DNA of 64,000 nt from positions 1,488,001-1,552,000 of the forward strand of contig NZ_CP043727.1 of the NCBI RefSeq assembly GCF_009831415.1, given 5' to 3'. Positions 7,366-16,500 of this stretch are shown here, piece by piece; within the stretch, counting starts at the first letter, position 1; every line of letters starts with the position of its first letter. A program made the position numbers and the translations under genes. Under the pieces are notes generated by a model. The model made no database searches. It had not been told where the DNA came from and saw only the letters and a list, made by a program, of their open reading frames with translations. This DNA is from Yersinia canariae (lineage in GTDB: Bacteria > Pseudomonadota > Gammaproteobacteria > Enterobacterales > Enterobacteriaceae).

Positions 7366-9054
7366 ATGAAAGAATATAAAGAAAAACCAAGTGACAATGA
7401 AGAAAAGTTACTTGTTACATTGTTAGCACGTACTAAAATTTCCGAATCATGTCCGGTTGCATACCGGCTCATTAAAATCACAGATTCTGAAGGAGATGAG
7501 TCGAGCTGCGTGCTTTTACCTGCTGTGGCGCTTGTGACTGTATTAGAATTAAAAAAGAACTTATTAAAATTCGGTCATAACCCAAATGTCAGTAAAGAAT
7601 ATTGGGCTCGTGCGCATCAAGAAATTATTAAGGAAACAGATAATGCAATCACATTGCGTTATAAACCTGGTTTCTATGATGATGTTTATTTGCGTGCTAA
7701 TAATACGACCATTGGTAAAGTTAAAGGAGATAAGCCAATACTGCATCCCAGCGCAAAAAATCATTTACCTGTAGAGGAAAAATGGGAAACATTAAAGTTA
7801 TGGAAAATGAATGTCGCTCCATATGCGCTATACAGCTCGCGCATTATGTTGGCTCTGTGCTGCGGTTTCTCTGGTTTTATTCTTAAGCTTTCAGGTATGG
7901 AAGGGGGCGGGTTCCATTTATGGGGAATGAGCAGCATCGGGAAAACTTCCAGTGCGTACATGCTAGCTTCATTAGCAGGATCGCCTAAAGAAGTTATCAT
8001 CCTCTGGAACAATACGGATAAAGGGCTTGAGGAGATTGCCGTTGCCCATAACGACAGTTATCTGGTTCTTGATGAGTCGAAGCTGTTAGATAAAGACGTA
8101 CTGGCAGCCGCTAAAATTATGCAGAACCGTGTGTATACGCTATCGGGTGGGAAAGGGAAAACGCGTTCGGCTATGTTCGACAATAAAGTTGCTGAATGGC
8201 AAGTAAGTATTTTCAGTACGGGTGAGAGCAGTCTCCAGCAACTGGCTGTTTCGGGGAAAATGGAGCGTCTTGAAGGCGAAAATGTGCGTGTCATCGACAT
8301 TCATGCCGATGCTGGTTACGGGATGGGGATCTTCGAATCACTGCCTGAAGATGTTAACTCCAGCAACGAACTGGTACATGCTATCAAAGAGGCAACTCAC
8401 CGCTATTATGGCAGTGCCAAACCTGCTTTTTTGAAGCGCTTGGTGGCTGATATTCAGGATGACAGCGAAAGTGTGAAACGGAAGCTTGAAAAAGGGATTG
8501 AGTTCTTTCTGGATAAGCACAAGGTAGATCGTAACTCCGGTATTCAGGTTCGTATCGCCAAACGTTTTGCCATCGTCTATGTTGCAGGTTGCATGGCTTC
8601 TAAATATGGTGTTTTGCCGTTCAAAAAGCAGGACATCATGAAGGGGGTCTCGGCATGCTATTTGGACTCTCTTAAGGAAGTTTTAACGGAACCTGAAGTA
8701 ACGTATTCGCCACTGGATAGCTCGCTTGATGCAATCATTAATCTTTGCAAAAGCGACGGAGTTTTAAATCTGATTGGGAATAAACGTGTAACTCAAAAGG
8801 CGATTAAAAAGGCACTGGTTATTATCCATAAAGTTAAAGGGCGTGCAGTCTATGCGGTTGATAAAGATCTGGTCCACAATTATTTGCCAAAAAACCAACG
8901 CAAAGGGGTATTAACTTCACTGACAAAACAAGGTGTATTACTATCTGATGTTCAAAAGGAGTACAGTACCATCCAAATTGTTTACAAGCGTCATCCGGTT
9001 GGTCGTCGCTATTGTTTTATCTGCAACAAATTCGATAAGCTTATGAAAGAGTAG
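7366..9054 (+). CDS. DUF927-family helicase/primase-like ATPase
   Basis: 562 residues from the ATG at 7366 (GAGGA 7 bases upstream); the frame opens earlier at 7273. It has a P-loop GMSSIGKTS (about residues 187-195 from this start), an LVLDES Walker B-like segment and an arginine-rich stretch near MERLEGENVRVIDI, as in DUF927 superfamily-3-type helicases of integrated plasmids and phages. The C-terminal region ends with an HPVGRRYCFICNKFD cysteine pair. With the AlpA and HUH genes upstream it forms a plausible excision-replication module. It converges on the Mrr-like gene. Confidence 0.78.
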   Translation: MKEYKEKPSDNEEKLLVTLLARTKISESCPVAYRLIKITDSEGDESSCVLLPAVALVTVLELKKNLLKFGHNPNVSKEYWARAHQEIIKETDNAITLRYKPGFYDDVYLRANNTTIGKVKGDKPILHPSAKNHLPVEEKWETLKLWKMNVAPYALYSSRIMLALCCGFSGFILKLSGMEGGGFHLWGMSSIGKTSSAYMLASLAGSPKEVIILWNNTDKGLEEIAVAHNDSYLVLDESKLLDKDVLAAAKIMQNRVYTLSGGKGKTRSAMFDNKVAEWQVSIFSTGESSLQQLAVSGKMERLEGENVRVIDIHADAGYGMGIFESLPEDVNSSNELVHAIKEATHRYYGSAKPAFLKRLVADIQDDSESVKRKLEKGIEFFLDKHKVDRNSGIQVRIAKRFAIVYVAGCMASKYGVLPFKKQDIMKGVSACYLDSLKEVLTEPEVTYSPLDSSLDAIINLCKSDGVLNLIGNKRVTQKAIKKALVIIHKVKGRAVYAVDKDLVHNYLPKNQRKGVLTSLTKQGVLLSDVQKEYSTIQIVYKRHPVGRRYCFICNKFDKLMKE

Positions 9055-9076
9055 TTTTATAGTCTGGTAGAGTTTG

Positions 9077-9103
9077 AATGGAGTGGCTTATAACCACTCC
9101 ATT
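9077..9103. terminator. bidirectional terminator-like hairpin
   Basis: A perfect 10-bp stem (AATGGAGTGG at 9077-9086 with its complement at 9094-9103) around a 7-base loop lies between the convergent DUF927 and Mrr-like genes. There is no long T tract, so it may be a weak or factor-assisted terminator. Confidence 0.6.
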
Positions 9104-9109
9104 GTTATC

Positions 9110-10255
9110 TCAGGATTCTGATTGAAAGTCTTCAATTATTTTCTGGTTATAATCATCCAAATAGTTTTGAAGTTCTTTTCGGTCAATTAAACGGACCATC
9201 GCAGAATCTGCTAATTCCTTAGCGGAACGGGTGAAATAAGAATTTGTCACAACCATTGCTTCATCGCATCCATAGAATGTTTTTGCTGAAATTGCCTGCT
9301 GTACTGCTGAATTACCTACCGAGCCGGAATAATTCTTTGCTTGTATTACCATATTCTTTCCGAACCGGGTAACGAATAAATCAGCACCCTGATCCTGAGT
9401 TTTCTTTGTTTCTTTAACGTCGTATCCTATAGTCTGGAATATTTCAACTAAAAAGGCCTCAAACTGGAAGCCATCCATTGCATCGACAAGATACATTGTG
9501 ACAAATTTGTTTGGGTTGAAATGTTCAAGGCGGGTGGCAAGCCTGTCGACCAAAATATCAAAATAGATATTCTCGCAGATGGACAAAAACTTATCGACAG
9601 TATCAAATGATAATAAAGGTGTACCTGGTGTTGTTTCTGCTTGTTCGTTATAGGTTATAGCAGGATAATGGATTTCATTACTCCACAGGTAATACAGGAA
9701 TAAAGAAAGATCTGCACGATAGGTTGTGCCAGCTTCTTCTATCCATGATTTTAATGTTTCGGTAAGTGTTGGTTTGATATGACGCTTGACTTCCCTTGCA
9801 AACCCCGAATAAATAGAGTTGAAAGAAGTTGTTAGCAATAGCTTATCTAATAATGATGGTAACTGCTCCAACTCATTAAAACCCTTTCTAATCAACACCT
9901 CTTGAAATAATATATTCTCTGAATAATCACTATTGTTTTCACTGTTTGTATTACTACTGCTAGTTTGGTGGTCATATGAAAATCGTGATGTATGGATGAA
10001 ATTGGTAAAATAAGGATCTTTCAGAGTGGCATATTTCACAAGGACGTTTTCAAGTAACTGGTTGAGTTGAGACTGCTCTTTCTTCTTACCAAATAAATCC
10101 TTTATGATGCCTTTAGACTGGTATTGGAAATCAGGGTAATAGGATGGATCTAATGGCGTCATTTGCCGAAATGTTCCAGATACATCTGGAGAGCACCACG
10201 GACAGTTTGTTTCGAAGGTTGTTTTAGAACAAGAGTAGCATTGATAAATCATCAT
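9110..10255 (-). CDS. Mrr-like restriction endonuclease with N-terminal zinc ribbon
   Basis: 381 residues. The N-terminus holds a zinc-ribbon-like set C6, C9, C18, C21. The C-terminal 120 residues match the Mrr_cat PD-(D/E)xK domain: a FEAFLVEIFQTIGYDV helix, DQGADLFV and VIQAKNY, giving the D...Q-x-K catalytic core typical of Mrr enzymes. The middle third is not recognised and may be a target-sensing region. Mrr-type enzymes cut modified foreign DNA. The EVE-like gene lies 67 bases upstream on the same strand, suggesting a type IV-like defence pair. The first two codons are both ATG; the second (10252) has better spacing from AAGGG. Confidence 0.75.
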   Translation of the reverse strand: MMIYQCYSCSKTTFETNCPWCSPDVSGTFRQMTPLDPSYYPDFQYQSKGIIKDLFGKKKEQSQLNQLLENVLVKYATLKDPYFTNFIHTSRFSYDHQTSSSNTNSENNSDYSENILFQEVLIRKGFNELEQLPSLLDKLLLTTSFNSIYSGFAREVKRHIKPTLTETLKSWIEEAGTTYRADLSLFLYYLWSNEIHYPAITYNEQAETTPGTPLLSFDTVDKFLSICENIYFDILVDRLATRLEHFNPNKFVTMYLVDAMDGFQFEAFLVEIFQTIGYDVKETKKTQDQGADLFVTRFGKNMVIQAKNYSGSVGNSAVQQAISAKTFYGCDEAMVVTNSYFTRSAKELADSAMVRLIDRKELQNYLDDYNQKIIEDFQSES

Positions 10256-10322
10256 TATCCCTTATTATTTTACAGTGATAGCTTAATGATTTTCTCCTTG
10301 GAGAATCATCCTTGAGATTTAT

Positions 10323-10775
10323 CTAAAAATCGTTAAGGTCTATACTGAAATAGGGAGTCAAAATCAGCTCTTCAAATAAATCATATTCATGATGTGGTAC
10401 CTTAACAAACGTTGAATTGTGATTAGGTGTCCACCATTTTTCAATACCATGATACGCCTCTCTGGCATTGGCTTTGTGGATCAGCCGAAATGGTCTGTCC
10501 ATCCAGCCATCACTGTGTTTTGTGAAATAGTTAACTGGGCCAGTGAATTGACCAAGTAGGTATACCCCCTGGTTACCATGAGTCAGATAGAAATAATCAC
10601 CAATCGGAGCATTGGCAAACTCCTCTGCCTGACTGACAATTGACTGTCCTTGACTCGCTGTTGTGCGATGAATGTAGACGAGCTTTTCATCAATACATTC
10701 GACCATATCCAGGAATGAGAATTCCTTCCAGCCATGTGACAGCTTCCAGAAATTGGGCATCAATTTAGTATTCAT
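10323..10775 (-). CDS. EVE/PUA-like domain protein
   Basis: 150 residues, apparently a single domain. The opening FWKLSHGWKEF, the central GDYFYLTHGNQGVYLLGQFTGP and a C-terminal STFVKVP strand resemble EVE-type (PUA/YTH-like) domains, which hold modified bases in an aromatic cage and are often fused to McrB in restriction systems. Here the domain is a separate protein upstream of a Mrr-like nuclease on the same strand. The family call is by pattern only; the binding residues cannot be proven from sequence. Confidence 0.5.
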   Translation of the reverse strand: MNTKLMPNFWKLSHGWKEFSFLDMVECIDEKLVYIHRTTASQGQSIVSQAEEFANAPIGDYFYLTHGNQGVYLLGQFTGPVNYFTKHSDGWMDRPFRLIHKANAREAYHGIEKWWTPNHNSTFVKVPHHEYDLFEELILTPYFSIDLNDF

Positions 10776-11839
10776 AAGCCTCTTAACCTTACGTTGTTAG
10801 TGATCGCAATCTGTTGAAATGCGGATCGATTGTGATGACCATTCTGGCGCTGAATACCCATGATCGCAACAAGGTTTGTTGATGAGCTTTTCGCTGAAAT
10901 CGTTCAAAGAGAGTATCGGGAGGGTATGTAGATGCTTTAACTCGCCTAGTTGCTGATAATGGGTGATCAACACTACTCAGCACTGACAGGTTAACTATTA
11001 CGAAAACATTTAGCGCTATGAAAAAAGTGATTGAGTGATTTAGTGATTGTGGGTCGATGGTTCGCGCTAGGTTTGTGGCATTTCAATTCTGCTGTAAACA
11101 GCAGAGTTTGGCTGTCGTTCTTCATCAACAATGCGGCCGTAAGTCCACGCATTGATTCCTGCTTTTGGAGGTTACATCTTCAGCCCGCTGCACATCGGAT
11201 AGTTCGGCAGATTTATAAGCTGAATACTTTCTCGATGGGTCGGTAACTGACAGAACAGAAGTGCGTGATCTGAAAAAAATACCGCTTTAGACCGCCCATT
11301 GTTGCTGAGTTTTGGCGTGGTAGACCGGCTAACTACCGGTACGGTTTAGCCTAAGATCTGCACCTCGTACAATGGTAGGGGAAACCGGCGATGGTTTTCC
11401 CTGATTCTGAAGGTTGCAAGGATCCGCGGTTTTGAGCAAGATCTAGGTTTCAAAAGAGTGAAATCTAGGAAATAACGTGCGTCTACCACCGCAATCTATT
11501 AGCCCCTGACCATCATTACACCGCTTAATAGCCAGTAACGTTTTGTCTATCCACTAATCCCATTCTGGCTGAGCTGATATTAACTCTCTATTTGCGTCTA
11601 CAAGGTATATAGCTGTATCTATTATGCTCTGTATACACTCTATCTCTATATTATTGTATATATGTCATTACATACTATAGCCATTATCCAGCATCAGCTA
11701 TCATGAGGCTACAGCCTCCAATATTATGATCATCTAATAACCATCTGAACCTTGTTGGGTTCACACAAGATTTGCGTAATTCAGTTGTAAATAAATGGGG
11801 TCAGGGCATGGTGCTTTGATCTCAATATACAGGTGAATT
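10776..11839. other. gene-free kilobase with multiple hairpins, upstream of the polymerase-like gene
   Basis: No frame here has convincing coding character. The stretch holds small hairpins at 11088-11105 (TCTGCTG stem, 4-base loop) and 11129-11154 (CAATGCG stem), then the compact RNA candidate at 11314-11492, a further short hairpin at about 11496-11532, and a strongly AT-rich block at about 11570-11720 that could contain promoters or an origin. A TGATCGCAA nonamer occurs at 10800-10808 and 10860-10868. The concentration of inverted repeats is unusual for an intergenic region of this size. Confidence 0.6.
11314..11492 (+). ncRNA. candidate structured RNA
   Basis: A 9-bp perfect helix closes the element: GTGGTAGAC at 11317-11325 pairs with GTCTACCAC at 11481-11489. 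Inside are three hairpins: 11324-11340 (ACCGG/CCGGT, with an alternative GGCTAA/TTAGCC pairing of 11327-11332 with 11346-11351); 11378-11401 (9 bp, 6-base loop); and 11443-11468 (10 bp, 6-base loop). The last two each contain one non-Watson-Crick pair, which is a G-U wobble only when read on the plus strand and an A-C mismatch on the minus strand. That favours a plus-strand RNA, the same sense as the downstream ORF. No known RNA family is recognised; promoter and ends are undetermined. Confidence 0.55.
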
Positions 11840-13312
11840 ATGAAACCATACATTACGTATAACAATATCCTTGTGACAGATTCAACACTGGATTATTTCA
11901 AAAAGATTATTTTCAGTATTCCTTATAATGGTGTGCCAAGTTTACGGCGTCCTTTTTATCGTAATATAGCCGTATTTCTTCAGCATGTTATTTGTGTCTC
12001 AACTTGTAGTCGTAAGAACAGGAAAAAAGCAAAGATTCAGGCAGATAAGAAATGGTCTTATTCTGTGCCAGTACCATTTGAGCTGGGCAGGGATAAACTT
12101 CCCGGTGTATTTAAGAAAAGTGGGCCGAACTGTGAGCGTGCAATGGAGGCTCTCGCAAACGCGGGAATTATCAAACTAACCGGGTATTCCAATACTCAAA
12201 GTTCATGCCGGGAATATGCTGTTTCTCAACGTTTTCTGCGTAAGTTGTTTGGCACCGACAGAGAGGCATACCTTAGCCGTAAGGATCGCTACCATTATCT
12301 GACGGACATTTTCACCAAACGTAAAAGCTACTCATTTGATGATCTGATCGGAGTTGCGATCGACCGTGGGCAGCATGCTAAACATAAGCAGTCTAAGCGC
12401 GATATCCCAAACCCTGCCTTCAGGGAGCTGGTTGTGGGGGTGTGGAATAATCTTGAGCCGATTGAAATCAATCTGGATGCACTGCTGGATTACTATAACG
12501 AGAATTCCACTAAGAAGAATAAAATATTCATTTTCAACTTCCTGTCGCGACTGGCTGAAACAGGTGTGGATCTGGTGAAAGAGTCACCGTTAACGGTTTC
12601 TTACACGCAATCTTATAAAACCGCCTGGATTGGTGGGAGATCCTTTGAGGTTGGCACAGGCTTTCAAAGTCTGCCGTCTGACATGAAGTGGGCGTGTCTG
12701 GCACGTGGCCATAACCTTGATATCAAGGGATGCCAGCTTGAGATACTACGACATGAGCTGTTGAATATTGGCATTTCGGCCAAGTCATTGGAAAGGCTGG
12801 AAACGGGCTATATCTGCCGGATATTGCGTGTTGCTGAAGAACTGGTGAAGCAATTCAGGTTTTCCAGTGTATTCAGTGCAGGATTCGTCTCATTATCATT
12901 TAAATCCAGTACCCGGCGCTTGTTGAACCGTGAGTTAGGTTCGGCGGAGGCAGAGCGGGTACTGAAACGATGGAAACGCCTTCTGAAACCTTTACGGCGA
13001 GATCTGGCTTTACTGCTGGATCACTACGAAGGCACAGCATTGACCAATCGTTACGGTAAATGCGTTACCAACGCGGTAGGGCAACCATTCAATATCACCT
13101 ATAAAGATGTGGCAGCGCGTAAACGCAGGAAGTCAGATGTGATGCGCCGGAAGCTGCTGTCGCACATGTTACAGGGGCTGGAAAGCCGGGCTGTTTACGA
13201 TTATGTTACCAGCCATAAAGGTGTTTGCGCACTGGAGCACGATGGGTTTGTTACATATGAAGAGGTAACTGACTGGTCCCATCCATACCTTTTGATTGAG
13301 GAAAAACATTAG
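11840..13312 (+). CDS. divergent family A polymerase-like protein
   Basis: 490 residues. I read the ordered motifs of family A polymerases in the C-terminal half: GGRSFEVGTGFQSLP (residues 265-279, compare TGR...NLQNIP); motif A LDIKGCQLEILRHEL (D294); a weak motif B region (about 345-365); RYGK (404-407, compare the LGRR turn); SHMLQGLESRAVYDYV (441-456, compare the QGTAADI helix); and motif C ALEHDGF (H467, D468, compare VHDE). There is no 3'-5' exonuclease domain. The N-terminal half has a winged-helix-like stretch (about 75-130). A single-subunit RNA polymerase relative is an alternative. The structured RNA candidate lies about 350 bases upstream on the same strand. Confidence 0.55.
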   Translation: MKPYITYNNILVTDSTLDYFKKIIFSIPYNGVPSLRRPFYRNIAVFLQHVICVSTCSRKNRKKAKIQADKKWSYSVPVPFELGRDKLPGVFKKSGPNCERAMEALANAGIIKLTGYSNTQSSCREYAVSQRFLRKLFGTDREAYLSRKDRYHYLTDIFTKRKSYSFDDLIGVAIDRGQHAKHKQSKRDIPNPAFRELVVGVWNNLEPIEINLDALLDYYNENSTKKNKIFIFNFLSRLAETGVDLVKESPLTVSYTQSYKTAWIGGRSFEVGTGFQSLPSDMKWACLARGHNLDIKGCQLEILRHELLNIGISAKSLERLETGYICRILRVAEELVKQFRFSSVFSAGFVSLSFKSSTRRLLNRELGSAEAERVLKRWKRLLKPLRRDLALLLDHYEGTALTNRYGKCVTNAVGQPFNITYKDVAARKRRKSDVMRRKLLSHMLQGLESRAVYDYVTSHKGVCALEHDGFVTYEEVTDWSHPYLLIEEKH

Positions 13313-13344
13313 ATAAAGTTATGAGTTTTACCGTGCAGAGTATT

Positions 13345-13370
13345 GGTCCGCTATGAGCGAGGAGCGGAAG
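13345..13370 (+). repeat. palindromic island repeat, copy A (right half only)
   Basis: GGTCCGCT, then ATGAGCGAGG, then AGCGGAAG: the right arm of the repeat family described at 21997. The matching left arm is absent. It lies about 180 bases upstream of the CHAT gene. Confidence 0.6.
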
Positions 13371-13549
13371 TTGCAGTTGCTCTCATAACTGATCGCGCTA
13401 TTAATCAAATCGCAGTATGTTAATTAACGGGGAAACTGGTCAATTTTCTGTATGAGTACTGACCTACCATTACATCAATTGAATGGTGCCTTATAAGTTG
13501 TCACTTTGAAGCTTTTTCAATCAATAATCGACATTTAAAGTTGGGTTCT

Positions 13550-16500
13550 ATGGTAGAGATTAATAAGGATTTGGAAGATACGTTGACAGAGTTTGACCCT
13601 CGTTCTTTATTTTCACATGGATTTAATCTCGGCAGCATGGATATTATCCAAGGTGGATATTTTGACGATGTGATCGGGAGAACACCAGTTGCCCTCTGGG
13701 GTGGCTTACAACAAAGAGTTCTTGATGGCATTTTGGTCATTTTACCACCGCCACCTGCAACTGTACTGACGAATGAATCAGTTATGGGCGCTCTACGGTA
13801 TGGCATAGAAATGCTGAACAACGCTAAACCAACAGAGAAAGAAATCGCTTTTCTGGAAAGGATCGTCAATATAGTTGCTTGTCCTTCTTTGGATGCAGCG
13901 GATCTGGTTAGCCTGATTGCAGCACAAGGTAGTAAGCAACTTATCGCGATTCCAGAAATCCAGAATTACCGGGATAATACTCTTCCACCACAGCCGATAA
14001 TTGGTCTCTCTGCCGTGCTCACCTCACAAGAGGTCTGGATACAGCACGTCGTATCTATTTGCCGACAGATTATGACGGAATTAAAAAACCATGATGCCTA
14101 TGCGGTTGTGCATGTAGATGATTGTTGTATTTTGACCGATAAAAGCACTGAAATGCTCACTAGCATTGATGATTGCTATGTGGTGTGCGTGTCATTCGAA
14201 AATGATAAAAAAGAGCTAGTTGATCAGCATGCCCAGCGGTGGGTCACGCAAATCATGGGCGGACTTACTGAAGAGGTTGTATCTGAGATTGAAGCCTTAA
14301 ACTTACCTGAAATAAATCGGTTACATTTGCTCGCCCAACTCTATTCACGGGCGGGAAAACATACTGAAACTATTAATATTTTGACACTTTGTGTTGAACA
14401 CGACGCCTCATTGAGTAAAGAAAATCTAGTTCAACTCGCCTCGATAGCCTTTAAAGCAGGCAGTAAACCGTTAACAGAGGCTTTCTTGCCAAAAGATATC
14501 AATGGACTTGCTTCACATCATTGGTTGGAAAAAGCGTTAGACATTGCAACAGATCTTCATAACAACGCGTTAATTGAACTTTATGATCAAGCCATGGAGG
14601 CACTATTTACTCACTCTGAATCACTCAGGGAGAATCGTGACCGTCGTTTACTAATGAACTGTCAATTAACCTGCAAGTCTAGAGAACAGCTTTTTACTAC
14701 AGTGGGGTTATCACAGCACCATCTCACGTTACAAAGTGAGATTTTTTCTGACCTTCCTATATATGTCTCGATTGTCAAAGCAGCAAGTAATTGGGGTAAG
14801 GATTGGGCTGAATTAGCCGCAATTTGTTGTTGCACTCATGCTAACTCGGTTGAAAAACCAAGAGATGCTGCCGATGTTGCAAGTTTAATTACTACCTCAG
14901 CGCTTTATGGCCGTCAAGCCACACAGATAGTCTTAGCGTCATTGCGCAAAATGATGCTTACTGAAGATATTCTTCCAGAGGATTACGATTACTATCGCAT
15001 ACCGATCCAGGCCGTAATTCATTATCTCGCTCATTTTCCTAATGATAATGATACGCGGGTGCGTATCACCGAATTGCTATCAGTGGAGTCCTGCGGCGAT
15101 ATAGGAATCCCTGCAATCACACTCACTATGCTGGATATTGCCAAAGAACAAATTGAAGGTATCGCGTCATCACAGAATGACATATCAGACAAAGCTGGCG
15201 AAAATAAAGAGATAGAAGTGCCAGTTGATGAGGAACTAAAGAAAAATCTTGAGCGTGCGTTGTCGTGGTTGGACGAGCAGCGGGTAGTGGAATTTGGCGT
15301 TACTGTCTTGCCAAGAGGAATGATTGATCACCCAGATAATTTAATTCGCCTTATAGGCCGATTGATTAATTACAGTGCACCAGAAAGAGAAGATGTTGAC
15401 TTAAAATTCATGGAAAGCATGGTGTCTGTCGTTTGTGCACTAACCCCGCATGCAGAATATGAAGTAAATACGGATTTAAAAGTACTTCGCTTGCTAGGTG
15501 GACAGTATGCAGCTAAGTCTCAGTTCCAACACGCCAGAAATATTGCCGAACAAGCCTTGCTGCTGGGTCTAGCGAATACTGAGCGTAAGCGCTTAGCATG
15601 GCTAGCTTACGCAGATATTTATCAGCGCTGCAAGGATCCTCTTCAAGCCTTGTATGGCCTTGCATGTGCTTTTGCCACCAACGGAGAAACAACATCAGCA
15701 GATATGTGGCAAGAGGTCTTTGCTGCCACCCGTATTCTTCGCGATCTAGGTTTAATTGATCAGGCACGTGATTTACTTCCTTCATTGCGTATCTTACTGA
15801 CAAATTTAGGCGCGAACCCTGACTGCGATCTCAGAATGCTTTCAATAGAAGAGAGCATTAATCTCAGTGCCTCTGTAAGCCGTAACCCTATAACGCTTGC
15901 CAAAATGATGGCACGTTTAACCGAAGGGTGTGATAAAGCCGGCAATGATAGAAGCACGTTAATGCCATTGATTGTGTTGTTAAGCCAAGTTGTTCAGCAA
16001 GCAATCAATTTCGATGTCGAGGTAGAAGACAATACACGATGTGCATTGGAGCGGGGCTTTGAATTTTTAGGTGAACAGGCAGCTGAATTTGTCTTAACAG
16101 TAGCAGAGACTGCACCGACTGCAGCGGCGATAATCAAACAATTCAATCTTATAGAAAGAGCATCTTACGCTTCAGATGTTGTGAGAGATTACAGCATGAT
16201 TACGGTGGCTGCGCGCCGGTTACTAAATGCGCAGCCTGATGCTCCACGTCCAGCCTCTGAAAATGCACTGGCTATTGAGATTCTTGCGGATCATGCGGTC
16301 TCAACTGCGTCTAAGCCAGGCCCACTCGAGATCGATTGGCCAGTAGAATATGCCCGAACGCTGAATGCTCAGGATGCTGAAGTGGCATTTATGGGGCTAG
16401 ATACAGCTGGTGAATTGGTTGTCGTGCATGTTTCACAGCAGAGTATTTTACGTATTGAACAACCTATATACACCAGCAGTTTTAAAAGCCGTATGCTGAC

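Noticed and set aside
10789..10983. 64-codon minus-strand ORF upstream of the EVE-like gene
   Set aside because: No recognisable family or good start signal; kept as non-coding.
11031..11246. 71-codon plus-strand ORF in the structured gene-free region
   Set aside because: No ribosome binding site, odd composition, and it overlaps inverted repeats; treated as a chance frame.
11314..11492. Group II intron or retron msr/msd reading of the structured element
   Set aside because: No domain V-like hairpin, and the downstream ORF lacks the YxDD motif of reverse transcriptases.
15513..15957. Minus-strand ORFs inside the CHAT gene
   Set aside because: They are antisense shadows of a continuous 1269-codon gene with recognisable domains.
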